Of a stretch of 64,000 nucleotides of DNA, positions 8,937-18,040 are shown piece after piece. Each line of letters starts with the position of its first letter. The first letter of the stretch is position 1. Below the pieces are notes generated by a model. That model made no database searches, was not told the origin of the DNA, and saw only the letters and a program-made list of their open reading frames with translations. The translations under genes were made by a program, and so were the position numbers. Origin of the DNA: DATKWD01 sp963704815 (GTDB taxonomy: Bacteria; Actinomycetota; Acidimicrobiia; Acidimicrobiales; Salinilacustritrichaceae); the NCBI GenBank assembly GCA_963704815.1, contig CAVPHU010000001.1, positions 124,001 through 188,000 on the forward strand, written 5' to 3'.

Positions 8937-9944
8937 GTGACCAGGGTCGGCATCATCGGTGGATCGGGGTTCGGCGGCGCCGAGCTGCTCCGGTTGTGCG
9001 CGGCACATCCCGAGCTCACCGCCGTGTTCGCGACCGCCGACTCGCAGGCCGAGACCCGGGTCGCGAACCTGTATCCGAGCCTGGCACCGGCGTATCCCGA
9101 CCTGAGCTTCGTGGGGTTCGACCCCGCGCTCGTCGACGACGTCGACCTCGTCTTCCTCGCCCTTCCGCACGGCGCGTCACAGGCGATCGTCGCCCAGATC
9201 CACGGTCGGGTGCACTGGATCGTCGATCTCGGATCGGACTTCCGCTTCGACGACCCGGCCGTGTACCCGGAGTGGTACGGAGACACGCACTCGGCTCCTG
9301 AGCTGCTCGATGAGTTCGCCTATGGCCTGCCCGAGCTGTTTCGGGACGAGATCGCCGCAGCCGCCTCGGTCGCCGTGCCGGGCTGCTACCCGACTGCGGC
9401 CGCCCTGGCCCTTGCTCCGCTGACGAGGAACAGCCTGATCGAGACCTCGGGGATCGTCGTCGATGCGGTGTCCGGCGTCTCGGGGGCCGGGCGGGACAAG
9501 ATCGCGTTCTGCGCGGCCGACGAGGACGTGTCGGCCTATGGCCTGCTGCGTCACCGGCACACGCCCGAGATCGAGCGGATCATCGAGGCCCAGGTGCTCT
9601 TCACGCCCCACCTCGTCCCGATGAACCGGGGCATGCTGGCCACCTGCTATTCCCGCCCGATCGGTCCGGCCTCGACCGATGACGTACGCCAGGTGTTCGC
9701 CGAGTTCTACGCGGACGAACCATTCGTCACCCTGGTCGACGGCTCGCCGCACACCAAGGCCGTCCAGGGGTCCAACAGCGCCCACGTGTCGGTCCTGGCC
9801 GACGAGCGCACCGGGTTCGTGGTGTCGCTGTGTGCGATCGACAACCTCGGCAAGGGCGCGGCCGGGCAGGCGGTGCAGTGCGCGAACCTGCTCGTCGGCC
9901 TGCCCGAGACGACCGGGGTGCCGACGCTGGGGGTCTATCCATGA
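8937..9944 (+). CDS. argC: N-acetyl-gamma-glutamyl-phosphate reductase
   Basis: Third step of arginine synthesis: NADPH-dependent reduction of N-acetylglutamyl phosphate to the semialdehyde. The Rossmann motif GIIGGSGFGGAELLRL starts at residue 5, the catalytic Cys is in VAVPGCYPTAAAL, and LVPMNRGMLATCY is typical of the C-terminal domain. Length is 335 residues. First gene of the arg cluster; GTG 8937 lies 6 nt after TATGAT, so the mRNA is probably leaderless. Overlaps argJ by 4 nt (ATGA). Confidence 0.96.
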   Translation: MTRVGIIGGSGFGGAELLRLCAAHPELTAVFATADSQAETRVANLYPSLAPAYPDLSFVGFDPALVDDVDLVFLALPHGASQAIVAQIHGRVHWIVDLGSDFRFDDPAVYPEWYGDTHSAPELLDEFAYGLPELFRDEIAAAASVAVPGCYPTAAALALAPLTRNSLIETSGIVVDAVSGVSGAGRDKIAFCAADEDVSAYGLLRHRHTPEIERIIEAQVLFTPHLVPMNRGMLATCYSRPIGPASTDDVRQVFAEFYADEPFVTLVDGSPHTKAVQGSNSAHVSVLADERTGFVVSLCAIDNLGKGAAGQAVQCANLLVGLPETTGVPTLGVYP

Positions 9945-11104
9945 GTGTCACCGCAGCCCAGGGGTTCGTGGCATCCGGCGTCCACTGCGGGGTCAAGGAC
10001 GGCGATGTTCCCGACCTCTCGCTGGTGGTCACCGACGACGCGGCTCCCGTGGTGGCGGCCGGCGTGTTCACGCGCAACAAGATGACCGCCGCGCCGGTGC
10101 AGGTGACGCGTCGTCACCTCGAGCTCACGGGCAACCGGTCTGCGGCGGTGGTCCTGAACTCGGGCAACGCCAATGCCGGAACCGGCGCGGCGGGCGTCGG
10201 CGACGCCGATCAGATGTGCGCCCTCACCGCCGCGGCGGTCGGATGTGAGCCCCAGGACGTCCTGGTCTGCTCGACCGGACTCATCGGCAACCGGCTTCCG
10301 ATGGACGCACTGACCGCAGGGATCCCGGCGGCTGCCTCCGAGCTCGCCGCCAACGGGGGACCGCTGGCCGCCGAGGCCATTCGCACGACCGACACCCACC
10401 GCAAGGAATCGGTGGCCAAGGCCGGCGGCGTCGTCGTGGGAGGCATGGCCAAGGGTTCGGCCATGTTGCGCCCCGACATGGCCACCATGCTGGCCGTCAT
10501 CACGACCGACGCCGACGTGACCGCCGACGAGTTGCAGGATGCGCTCTGGCGAGCCGTCGACGATTCGTTCAACCGGCTCACGACCGACGGTGCCCAGTCG
10601 ACCAACGACACCGTGCTGGTGCTGGCGAGCGGCAAGGCCGGTCGGCCCGACCTCGACACCTTCGGTGCCCTCCTGGCCGAGGTCTGCGTCGACCTCGCCA
10701 CCCAGATGGCCAACGACGCCGAAGGCGCCACGAAGGTGGTGCGCATCACGGTGACCGGCGCGGCATCGGACACCGAGGCGACCGCCGGCGCTCGCGCGGT
10801 CGCCGAGTGTCAGCTGGTCAAGTGCTCGTGGTACGGCAACGACCCCTATTGGGGCCGGGTCGCATCGGAGCTGGGCGCCTGCGGCATCACGTTCGAGCAG
10901 TCGAAGGTGGCGGTGAGCTACGGCGAGTTCGTGGTGGCCCGTGGCGGCGTCGATGCCGACCACGACGGGGCCGGCCTGGCCGCCTACATGCAGCAACGGT
11001 TCATCGACATCACCGCCGACCTGGGTGTCGGCTCCGGCACCGGGCACGTGGTGACGGTCGACCTGACCCATGCCTACGTCGACGAGAACATGGGGACGTC
11101 ATGA
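9941..11104 (+). CDS. argJ: Bifunctional ornithine acetyltransferase / N-acetylglutamate synthase
   Basis: ArgJ moves the acetyl group from N-acetylornithine to glutamate, giving a cyclic pathway. It is made as one chain and self-cleaved. The cleavage motif MLRPDMATML contains the Thr that becomes the N-terminal nucleophile of the beta chain; GVFTRNKMTAAPV and VVLNSGNANAGTG lie in the alpha part. Length is 387 residues from ATG 9941, which overlaps the argC stop. I see no separate argE or argA here, consistent with the cyclic route. Confidence 0.95.
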   Translation: MSVTAAQGFVASGVHCGVKDGDVPDLSLVVTDDAAPVVAAGVFTRNKMTAAPVQVTRRHLELTGNRSAAVVLNSGNANAGTGAAGVGDADQMCALTAAAVGCEPQDVLVCSTGLIGNRLPMDALTAGIPAAASELAANGGPLAAEAIRTTDTHRKESVAKAGGVVVGGMAKGSAMLRPDMATMLAVITTDADVTADELQDALWRAVDDSFNRLTTDGAQSTNDTVLVLASGKAGRPDLDTFGALLAEVCVDLATQMANDAEGATKVVRITVTGAASDTEATAGARAVAECQLVKCSWYGNDPYWGRVASELGACGITFEQSKVAVSYGEFVVARGGVDADHDGAGLAAYMQQRFIDITADLGVGSGTGHVVTVDLTHAYVDENMGTS

Positions 11105-11964
11105 TCGAGGAAGCCCAGCTCAGGGCGGATGTCCTCGTCGAGGCCCTGCCCTACATCCAGCGGTTCCGCGACGCGGTGGTGGTCGTCAAGTACGGCGGGA
11201 ACGCCATGGTCGATCCGGTCCTGGCCGAGCAGTTCGCCGAGGACATCGTCCTCATGCACTCGGTCGGGCTCCGTCCGGTCGTGGTGCACGGCGGTGGTCC
11301 GCAGATCGGCGAGATGATGTCGCGGCTCGGCAAGACCTCCGAGTTCAGAGACGGACTGCGCGTCACCGACGCCGAGACGCTCGACATCGCCCGCATGGTG
11401 CTGGTCGGCAAGGTCAACCGCGACATCGTCGGCACGCTCAACGTGCACGGGCCGATCGCGGTGGGACTGTCCGGTCAGGATGCCGGCCTCATCCGTGCGG
11501 AAGCTCGCAATCCCGATCTCGGTTTCGTCGGTGATGTGGGTGCCATCAACCCATCGATCGTGGTGCGGCTGCTGGCCGAGGACCTGATCCCGGTCATCTC
11601 GACGATCGGCGCCGACCTCGAAGGACAGGCCTACAACATCAACGCCGACACCGTGGCCGGCGCGCTGGCGGTGGCGTTGGACGCCGAGAAGATCATCTAC
11701 CTCACCGATGTCGAGGGCCTGCTCGCCGACGTGGACGACCACGACAGCCTGATCTCGACGACGACCACCTCCGCGCTCTCGGCCAAGATCGCCGGCGGCG
11801 AGTTGACCGGCGGCATGATCCCCAAGATCGAGGCCTGTGTCGCAGCCGTCGAGGGCGGCGTGACGTCTGCGCACCTCCTCGACGGTCGGCGCCCCCACGT
11901 GCTGCTGCTCGAGCTCTTCAGCGACGCCGGCATCGGCACCATGATCAGCGAGGCGACGCCATGA
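11101..11964 (+). CDS. argB: Acetylglutamate kinase
   Basis: Second step of the pathway: ATP-dependent phosphorylation of N-acetylglutamate, usually the arginine-feedback step. Seen: VVVKYGGNAMVD (phosphate loop), VVVHGGGPQIGEMM, NINADTVAGALA and IYLTDVEGLL of the amino-acid kinase fold, and an N-terminal helix of the type found in arginine-sensitive hexameric enzymes. 287 residues from ATG 11101, overlapping the argJ stop by 4 nt and argD by 4 nt. Confidence 0.96.
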   Translation: MIEEAQLRADVLVEALPYIQRFRDAVVVVKYGGNAMVDPVLAEQFAEDIVLMHSVGLRPVVVHGGGPQIGEMMSRLGKTSEFRDGLRVTDAETLDIARMVLVGKVNRDIVGTLNVHGPIAVGLSGQDAGLIRAEARNPDLGFVGDVGAINPSIVVRLLAEDLIPVISTIGADLEGQAYNINADTVAGALAVALDAEKIIYLTDVEGLLADVDDHDSLISTTTTSALSAKIAGGELTGGMIPKIEACVAAVEGGVTSAHLLDGRRPHVLLLELFSDAGIGTMISEATP

Positions 11965-13413
11965 CCGATCACCGCACGGCGGTCCATGCACCCGACACCA
12001 TGGCGATGTGCCCGATCATGCCGACCTACGGCGCGCCGACGGTCATGTTCGTGCGCGGTGAGGGCACCCGGCTGTGGGATGCCGACGGCAAGGAGTACCT
12101 CGACTTCCTCGCCGGACTGGCCGTGACCAGCCTGGGACACGCACACCCCGCGGTCACCCAGGCGATCAGCGAGCAGGCAGGCGAGCTGCTCCACGTCAGC
12201 AACCTGTTCGCGACCGAGCACAACGGCCCGGTGGCAAGAACCCTGGATCGCCTCATCAGTGGTGGGGCCGAGGCACCGGCGTATGGCGGCTCCGTGCCAA
12301 CGGCAGGCAGGCGAGGCGACGAAGGAGCAACCAGAGCTGCGACGGAGGCGCCAGCCGGTGGAGCCGAGGCACCGGCGTATGGCGGCTCCGTGCCAACGGC
12401 AGGCAGGCGAGGCGACGAAGGAGCAACCAGAGCTGCGACGGAGGCGCCAGCCGGTGGAGCCGAGGCACCGGCGTATGGCGGCTCCGTGCCAACGGCAGGC
12501 AGGCGAGGCGACGAAGGAGCCGAGCTGCCGCAACAACACGGCCAGGTGTTCTTCTGCAACTCGGGGGCGGAGGCCAACGAAGCCGCCATCAAGCTGGCGC
12601 GGAAGTGGGGAGGGCACGGCAAGTTCGTGGTCGTGTCGGCGATGCGGTCGTTCCACGGCCGCACCCTGGCCACGCTGCATGCGACGGGCCAGCCCGAGAA
12701 GCACGAAGCGTTCCAGCCGCTCCCCGAGGGCTTTCGTCATGTGCCGTACAACGACATCGACGAGCTCGAACGGTCACTCGATCCGTCGGTGGCTGCCGTG
12801 CTGCTCGAGGCGGTGCAGGGCGAGGGTGGGGTCAACGCGATCGATCCGGCCTACGCACGCGAGGTGCGCCGGATCTGCGACGAACGCCGGCTCCTGCTCA
12901 TGTTCGACGAGGTGCAGACCGGACTGGGCCGGACCGGCGAATGGTTCGGCTTCCAGCACACCGGCGTCGAGCCGGATGTCGTGACCCTGGCCAAGGCGCT
13001 CGGCAACGGTGTCCCCATCGGCGCCTGTTGGGCTCGGTCCGACGTGGCTGCTGCGTTCCAACCTGGCGACCACGCCACCACGTTCGGCGGCCAGCCGCTC
13101 GCGACCTGCGGCCGCCCGCGCCGTGCTGCAGGTGATGGAGGACATCGACGCCCCGAAGCTCGCCGCCGAGCAGGGAGCCAAGCTGCGCAACGCCCTCCTG
13201 GGCCTGCCGTCGGTGACCGGGGTCCGGGGCCTGGGACTGCTGCTGGCTGCCGAGTTCGAGGGCGTCGACGCCCGGGCGCTCGCTGCTGCGGCACTCGACG
13301 CTGGACTCGTGGTCAACGGCATCACGCCGACGGCCCTGCGGTTGGCGCCGCCGCTCACCGTGTCCGACGACGACATCGAGCGGGCCGTGTCGATCATCGG
13401 GGGACTGACATGA
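11961..13413 (+). CDS. argD: Acetylornithine aminotransferase with internal repeat and frameshift
   Basis: PLP-dependent class III aminotransferase, step four of the pathway. Seen: FLAGLAVTSLGHAHP, FFCNSGAEANEAAIKLAR (PLP phosphate site), FDEVQTGLGRTG and VTLAKALGNGVPIGA with the Schiff-base Lys. Two oddities. First, about 84 extra residues between the N-terminal helix (TLDRLIS) and GQVFFCNSG come from a 2.7-copy tandem repeat. Second, the frame shifts after FGGQPLAT near 13107 (one extra base) and resumes with AARAVLQVMEDID to the stop at 13413. Read as it stands, the first frame runs without a stop into argF. The shift looks like sequence error; the repeat looks real. Confidence 0.9.
12261..12520 (+). 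repeat. In-frame palindromic tandem repeat inside argD
   Basis: A 96-nt unit occurs 2.7 times (units begin at 12261, 12357 and 12453). It resolves into three 60-nt cores separated by two 36-nt linkers, 252 nt in total and divisible by three. GCCGAG occurs at 12267 and again at 12519, bounding the insertion like a target duplication. Each core has inverted arms (GGAGCCG with CGGCTCC, GGCAC with GTGCC) and can fold. It translates as repeated AEAPAYGGSVPTAGRRGDEG blocks, unlike any part of class III aminotransferases. Confidence 0.9.
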
Positions 13414-14315
13414 GCGTCCGACATCTGCTCGAGATCGACGATCTGAGCAGCGACGAGCTCCACGACGTGCTCGACCGCGCCGCGGTCGCGGCGCCCGAAC
13501 CGGTGCTCGCAGGGCTCGGTGCCGCTCTGGTGTTCGCCAAGCCCTCGGCGCGCACCCGGAACTCGACCGAGATGGCCGTCGCCCAGCTCGGCGGTCATCC
13601 GATCTCGATCCAGGCCGACGAGGTCGGCATCGACACCCGCGAGACGGCCGAGGACGTGGCACGGACCCTTGCGTGCTACCACGCGTTGATCGGTGCCCGG
13701 GTCTTCGAACACTCGGTGCTCGAGCGCATGGCCGCCGTGTCACCGGTTCCCGTGGTGAACCTCCTGTCCGACGAGGCCCACCCGCTGCAGGCGATCGCCG
13801 ATCTGCTCACCGTTCGCGCTGCGGGCGGCGCCCTGGCCGGCAAGTCGGTCGCCTACGTGGGCGACGCCAACAACGTGGCCCGCTCGCTCGCCATCGCCGC
13901 CGGGATGGTGGGCATGAAGGTCCGGCTCGGCTGTCCGCCCGGCTACGACGCCGACGCCACCATGCTCGATCGGATCCGTGCGACCGGCGCCGAACCCCTG
14001 GTGACCCACCGCATCGAGGAGGCCGTCGAAGGCGTCGACGTCGTCTACACCGATGTCTGGACCTCGATGGGACAGGAGGAGGAGTCGGCCGATCGGCTGC
14101 GGGCGTTCGAGGGGTTCACCGTCGATGCCGCGATCATGGACCGTGCCGCCCCGGATGCGGTGTTCCTCCACTGCCTTCCCGCCCACCGGGGCGAAGAGGT
14201 GACCGCAGACATCGTCGACGGACCGCGATCGTGGGTGTGGGAGCAGGCCACCCAGCGCATGCACGCTGCCCGCGCCGTGTTCTGGTGGCTCGTCGAGCAG
14301 GCCGGGCCGGCATGA
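13410..14315 (+). CDS. argF: Ornithine carbamoyltransferase
   Basis: Makes citrulline from ornithine and carbamoyl phosphate. The carbamoyl-phosphate loop is FAKPSARTRNS (family usual STRTR; here SARTR). Further on are QLGGHPI, LSDEAHPLQAIADLLT, VGDANNVARS and the ornithine-site HCLPAHRGEEV. 301 residues, normal. ATG 13410 overlaps the argD stop (ATGA). The frame is continuous with the first argD frame only because of the argD shift, so an ArgD-ArgF fusion is not the natural product. Confidence 0.95.
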   Translation: MSVRHLLEIDDLSSDELHDVLDRAAVAAPEPVLAGLGAALVFAKPSARTRNSTEMAVAQLGGHPISIQADEVGIDTRETAEDVARTLACYHALIGARVFEHSVLERMAAVSPVPVVNLLSDEAHPLQAIADLLTVRAAGGALAGKSVAYVGDANNVARSLAIAAGMVGMKVRLGCPPGYDADATMLDRIRATGAEPLVTHRIEEAVEGVDVVYTDVWTSMGQEEESADRLRAFEGFTVDAAIMDRAAPDAVFLHCLPAHRGEEVTADIVDGPRSWVWEQATQRMHAARAVFWWLVEQAGPA

Positions 14316-14773
14316 GCAAAGCACAACGTCAACACAAGATCGCCGGCCTCCTGGCGCAGCACTCGGTGACCAGTCAGGGGCAGTTGGTCGACCTGCTCGC
14401 CGACCACGACGTCGTGGCCACCCAGGCCACGGTGTCGCGCGATCTCGAGGACCTGGGGGCGATCAAGGTCCGGGTCCCGGGGGGCGAGACCGTCTACGCC
14501 ATTCCCGAACTGCCGACCGAACAGGTGGCGCCCGAAGACCACCTTCGGCGGGTCCTGAGCGACTGGGTCGTCGAGGTGGGGTGCTCGCACAACATCGTCG
14601 TGCTGCGTACGCCACCCGGGTCGGCCCACGTCGTCGGTTCGGCCATCGACCGTGCCGGCCTCACCGAGATTCTCGGCACGGTGGCCGGCGATGACACGCT
14701 CATGATCGTGGTGGCCGAGACGACCACCGGAACCGCACTCGCAAGCCGGCTCAGCGACCTCGCTGGGCTCTGA
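14312..14773 (+). CDS. argR: Arginine repressor
   Basis: Hexameric arginine-dependent repressor. Residues 1-70 form the winged helix (QRQHKIAGLLAQH, TQATVSRDLEDLGAIKVR) and the C-terminal half carries the arginine-binding and oligomerisation fold (TPPGSAHVVGSAIDRA, GTVAGDDTLMIV). 153 residues. It lies between argF and argG as in Streptomyces and mycobacteria, and presumably controls the operator inside the argC promoter. Coupled to argF by a 4-nt overlap. Confidence 0.95.
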   Translation: MSKAQRQHKIAGLLAQHSVTSQGQLVDLLADHDVVATQATVSRDLEDLGAIKVRVPGGETVYAIPELPTEQVAPEDHLRRVLSDWVVEVGCSHNIVVLRTPPGSAHVVGSAIDRAGLTEILGTVAGDDTLMIVVAETTTGTALASRLSDLAGL

Positions 14774-14792
14774 ATCGACAGGAGCACGTCCC

Positions 14793-15989
14793 ATGGCGAA
14801 GAAGGTCGTCCTCGCGTACAGCGGTGGGCTCGACACCTCGGTCGCGGTCAAATGGATGATCGAGGAGATGGGGGTCGAGGTCATCGCTCTCGCCGTCGAC
14901 GTCGGCCAGGCCGCGGAGGACTGGGATGTCGTCAAGCAGCGCGCCCTGGCCGCAGGTGCGTCCGAGGCGATCGTGGTCGATGCCCGCGCCGAGTTCGCCA
15001 GCCAGTACGTCGTTCCGGCCCTCAAGGCCAACGCCATGTACGAGGGTCGCTACCCGTTGGTCTCGGCGCTGTCGCGCCCGGTCATCGTCAAGCACCTGGT
15101 CAGCGCCGCGCGCCACCACGGCGCCGACGCCGTCGGCCACGGGTGCACCGGCAAGGGCAACGACCAAGTGCGCTTCGAGGTGTCGACCCGGGCCCTGGCG
15201 CCGGATCTCGAGGTCGTGGCGCCGGTGCGGCACTGGGGGATGACCCGCGAAGACTCGATTCACTACGCCTACGACCATGACATCCCGATCGTGGCCACGA
15301 AGGAGAAGGTGTATTCGATCGACGACAACCTCTGGGGTCGAGCGATCGAGTGTGGCGAGATGGAGGATCCGTGGAACGAGCCGCCGCCCGGCGTCTGGCT
15401 CACCACGAAGCCGACCGCGAGCGAACCGCGCGACCTGGTCATGGGCTTCGAGGAAGGCACGCCGGTCTCGGTCGATGGTGAGGCGATGGGCCTGGTCGAG
15501 ATGATCGATCACCTGACCGAGGTCGTCGGCTCGTACGGCTGGGGTCGGGTCGACATGGTGGAGAATCGGCGGGTCGGCATCAAGAGCCGCGAGACCTACG
15601 AATGCCCGGCATCGCTGGCGCTGATCCTGGCACATGCCGACCTCGAGTCGATCTGCCTCGAACGCGACCTGGCCCGCGAGAAGGCCCGGCTCGAATCACG
15701 GTACGCCGAACTCATCTACGACGGCCTGTGGTTCTCGCCGCTCAAGGAGAGCTTCGACGCGTTCATCGACGAGAGCCAGAAGTACGTGACCGGTGAGGTG
15801 CGGCTGCAACTCGCCCCCAACTCGTGCATCGTGACCGGGCGTCGGGCCGAGCGCAGCCTCTACGACTACGGGCTCGCCACCTACGACGCGGGAGACAGCT
15901 TCCGCCACGAGGACTCGGCCGGGTTCGTGCGGCTCTGGGGCCTCGGCATCGAGACCTGGAGCGCACGACAGGGTCCAGGGTCGCAGTGA
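14793..15989 (+). CDS. argG: Argininosuccinate synthase
   Basis: ATP-dependent condensation of citrulline and aspartate. The N-terminal PP-loop VVLAYSGGLDTSVA is at residues 5-18, followed by the substrate-binding HGCTGKGNDQVRFE, SIDDNLWGRAIE and KSRETYECPASLAL. 398 residues, typical. AGGAG at 14780 precedes ATG 14793, so this gene has a normal Shine-Dalgarno site, 19 nt after argR. It may carry extra C-terminal residues before the stop at 15989. Confidence 0.96.
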   Translation: MAKKVVLAYSGGLDTSVAVKWMIEEMGVEVIALAVDVGQAAEDWDVVKQRALAAGASEAIVVDARAEFASQYVVPALKANAMYEGRYPLVSALSRPVIVKHLVSAARHHGADAVGHGCTGKGNDQVRFEVSTRALAPDLEVVAPVRHWGMTREDSIHYAYDHDIPIVATKEKVYSIDDNLWGRAIECGEMEDPWNEPPPGVWLTTKPTASEPRDLVMGFEEGTPVSVDGEAMGLVEMIDHLTEVVGSYGWGRVDMVENRRVGIKSRETYECPASLALILAHADLESICLERDLAREKARLESRYAELIYDGLWFSPLKESFDAFIDESQKYVTGEVRLQLAPNSCIVTGRRAERSLYDYGLATYDAGDSFRHEDSAGFVRLWGLGIETWSARQGPGSQ

Positions 15990-16009
15990 GAGCGCGGACC
16001 TCCGGCGGC

Positions 16010-16090
16010 GGCCTCCGTGGCCGGGGAACGGAGATCGGCCTCCGTGGCCGGGGAACGGAGATCGGCCTCCGTGGCCGGGGAACGGAGATG
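16010..16090 (+). repeat. Three 27-nt tandem repeats before argH
   Basis: Three consecutive 27-nt units (16010-16036, 16037-16063, 16064-16090) are identical except for the last base. Each has CTCCGT and ACGGAG arms that form a small hairpin. The ACGGAGAT at the 3' end of each copy resembles a ribosome-binding site, and the last copy places GGAG 5 nt before the argH GTG at 16093. The repeat fills most of the argG-argH gap. Confidence 0.92.
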
Positions 16091-16092
16091 AC

Positions 16093-17472
16093 GTGACCTT
16101 GTGGCACGGTCGGTTCGAGGGCGGACCGGCCGCCGAGCTGATGGCCTACACGGTCAGCCTGCCGTTCGATCAGCGGCTGGCCGCCGACGACATCGAGGGT
16201 TCACGCGCCCACGTGCGCGGGCTGTATCGGGGCGACATCCTCACCGACGACGAGCGGGATGCCGTCCTGGCTGCCCTCGACGCCGTCGAGGGCGAGTTGG
16301 CCGGTGGGACGTTCGCGTTCGTCGAGTCCGACGAGGACATCCACACCGCGGTCGAGCGACGGGTCATCGAGATCGCCGGGCCGGCCGGGGCGAAGCTCCA
16401 CACCGGACGCAGCCGCAACGACCAGGTGGCCACCGACCTGCGTCTCTGGACCAAGCGGGCCCTCGCCGAGGTGGCCGGCGATGTCATCGCTCTTCAGCAG
16501 GTGCTCCTCGAACAGGCCAAAGCAGTGGGCGACGCCTATCTCCCCGGCTACACCCATCTCCAGCAGGCGCAGCCGGTCGGGCTGGCGCATCACCTGCTGG
16601 CTCATGCCTGGACGCTCGCTCGTGACGTCGATCGGCTGCTCGACGCACGTGCTCGCCTCGACGTGTCGCCGCTCGGGGCCGGCGCGCTGGCGGGCTCGTC
16701 GCTCCCGCTCGACCCCGAGGGCACCGCCGCCGATCTCGGCTTCGCCAAGGCCTTCGACAACTCCCTCGATGCCGTCAGCGATCGCGACTTCGTCGCCGAG
16801 TCGCTGTTCGCTCTGGCGCTCATCGGCGTGCATCTCAGCCGGATCGGCGAGGAGATCGTGCTGTGGTCGAGCGAGGAGTTCGGCTTCGTGCGGCTCGACG
16901 ACGCCTACTCGACCGGTTCGTCGATGCTGCCGCAGAAGAAGAACCCCGACATCGCCGAACTGGCTCGCGGCAAGACCGGCCGCCTCATCGGCAACCTGAC
17001 CGCCATCCTGACGACCCTCAAGGGCCTCCCGCTCGCCTACAACCGTGATCTCCAGGAGGACAAGGAGCCGTTGTTCGACTCGGTCGACCAAGTGCAGCTC
17101 GGGCTCCGCGGCATCGCCGGCACCCTCGCGACCGTCACGTTCGACACCGACCGCATGGCTGCCTCGGCCGACACACCGACGGCCGCTGCCACCGATCTCG
17201 CCGAGTACCTCGTGCGGGCCGGCACCCCCTTCCGCGATGCTCACGCGATCGTCGGCGCACTCGTTCGCCGGGCGGTCGACGAAGGCGCCGACCTGAAGCA
17301 GCTCGTTCGCGACCACGAAGCCCTCGGCCCCGACGCCGCTCGACTCATCGACCCTGGTGTCCCGGTGAAGATGCGCACCACGCGCGGGGGAGCGGGCCCC
17401 GCCGCCGTGGCCGCTCAGGTGCAGCGCTTCGAGGAGCAACTCGCCGCCGACCGCGCCCGTACCCCGGGCTGA
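16093..17472 (+). CDS. argH: Argininosuccinate lyase
   Basis: Last step: cleaves argininosuccinate to arginine and fumarate. Fumarase-superfamily signatures are present: HTGRSRNDQVATDLRLW, YLPGYTHLQQAQPVG and the mobile catalytic loop GSSMLPQKKNPD. 459 residues. GTG 16093 follows the GGAG supplied by the third 27-nt repeat. The gene ends the arg cluster; a decayed HNH gene converges on its 3' end. Confidence 0.96.
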   Translation: MTLWHGRFEGGPAAELMAYTVSLPFDQRLAADDIEGSRAHVRGLYRGDILTDDERDAVLAALDAVEGELAGGTFAFVESDEDIHTAVERRVIEIAGPAGAKLHTGRSRNDQVATDLRLWTKRALAEVAGDVIALQQVLLEQAKAVGDAYLPGYTHLQQAQPVGLAHHLLAHAWTLARDVDRLLDARARLDVSPLGAGALAGSSLPLDPEGTAADLGFAKAFDNSLDAVSDRDFVAESLFALALIGVHLSRIGEEIVLWSSEEFGFVRLDDAYSTGSSMLPQKKNPDIAELARGKTGRLIGNLTAILTTLKGLPLAYNRDLQEDKEPLFDSVDQVQLGLRGIAGTLATVTFDTDRMAASADTPTAAATDLAEYLVRAGTPFRDAHAIVGALVRRAVDEGADLKQLVRDHEALGPDAARLIDPGVPVKMRTTRGGAGPAAVAAQVQRFEEQLAADRARTPG

Positions 17473-18040
17473 GCCGGGGTTGGTGGTCGGGTCGGGTTGT
17501 GGTCGTGACCAGGGCGGGCGCTGCGTGATCGCTCACGCAGCGGCGGCTCTTCGGGATGGACGAGTTCGAGCCCGAAGTCGTTCCAGAAGCGGGGCAGACC
17601 CTCGTCCATCTTCACGACCAGCCCACCGGAGTGGACTCGCCGGTGATGGTGCGAACACAACAGCACCAGATCGTCGATGTCGGTGTCGCCGCCGTCTTCC
17701 CACCACACGACGTGATGGGTTCTCCTGCAGCAGCGAGAGGAAGATCGTGCCCCGCTCAGCTCCGAGGTTGAAGTGACCGAGCAGCCGCCCACCGAGCGTG
17801 CGGGAGGCGAACAGCTCGTCGCGCTCGCCCTCGGCCTGGGGCTTCGCCCCGTCGGTGTCGTGCCGGTCGATCCACCGGAGCTGCGCGGATGGAGCGAAGT
17901 TTCGCAGCTCTCCGCATCGCCCGCTCTTGCCGCATTTTCCGCGCGGCGGGCCGCTCGGGCCTGGCGACCTCGGTGGCGCACTCGGCGAGCTCGTCGATCA
18001 ACGAACCGAGCCGCTCGAGCACATCATCGGGTGCCGCCAT
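17415..18040 (-). pseudogene. Decayed DUF222/HNH endonuclease gene
   Basis: Three frames on the minus strand hold pieces of one protein. They are an N-terminus from ATG 18040 (MAAPDDVLERLGSLIDELAE and a basic helix), a middle piece with RWIDRHDTDGAKPQAEG, and a C-terminal HNH core THHVVWWEDGGDTDIDDLVL with SHHHRRVH. DUF222-HNH proteins are several hundred residues long. Here the bulk of DUF222 and the Cys knot before the HNH motif are missing. This is a deletion plus frame loss, not just one indel, so I call a pseudogene. Such genes are multicopy in many actinobacteria. Confidence 0.75.

Noticed and set aside
9935..11071. Long antisense frame of 378 aa over argJ
   Set aside because: Shadow of argJ caused by third-position GC; no homology features.
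12261..12520. CRISPR array
   Set aside because: Units of 96 nt are identical throughout, with no variable spacers and no cas genes.
11961..14315. A 784-aa ArgD-ArgF fusion frame
   Set aside because: The frame joins only because of one extra base near 13107; the true argD C-terminus is in another frame and argF has its own ATG at 13410.
16010..16090. CRISPR-like or ITR repeat
   Set aside because: Direct 27-nt repeats without spacers; too short and no associated genes.
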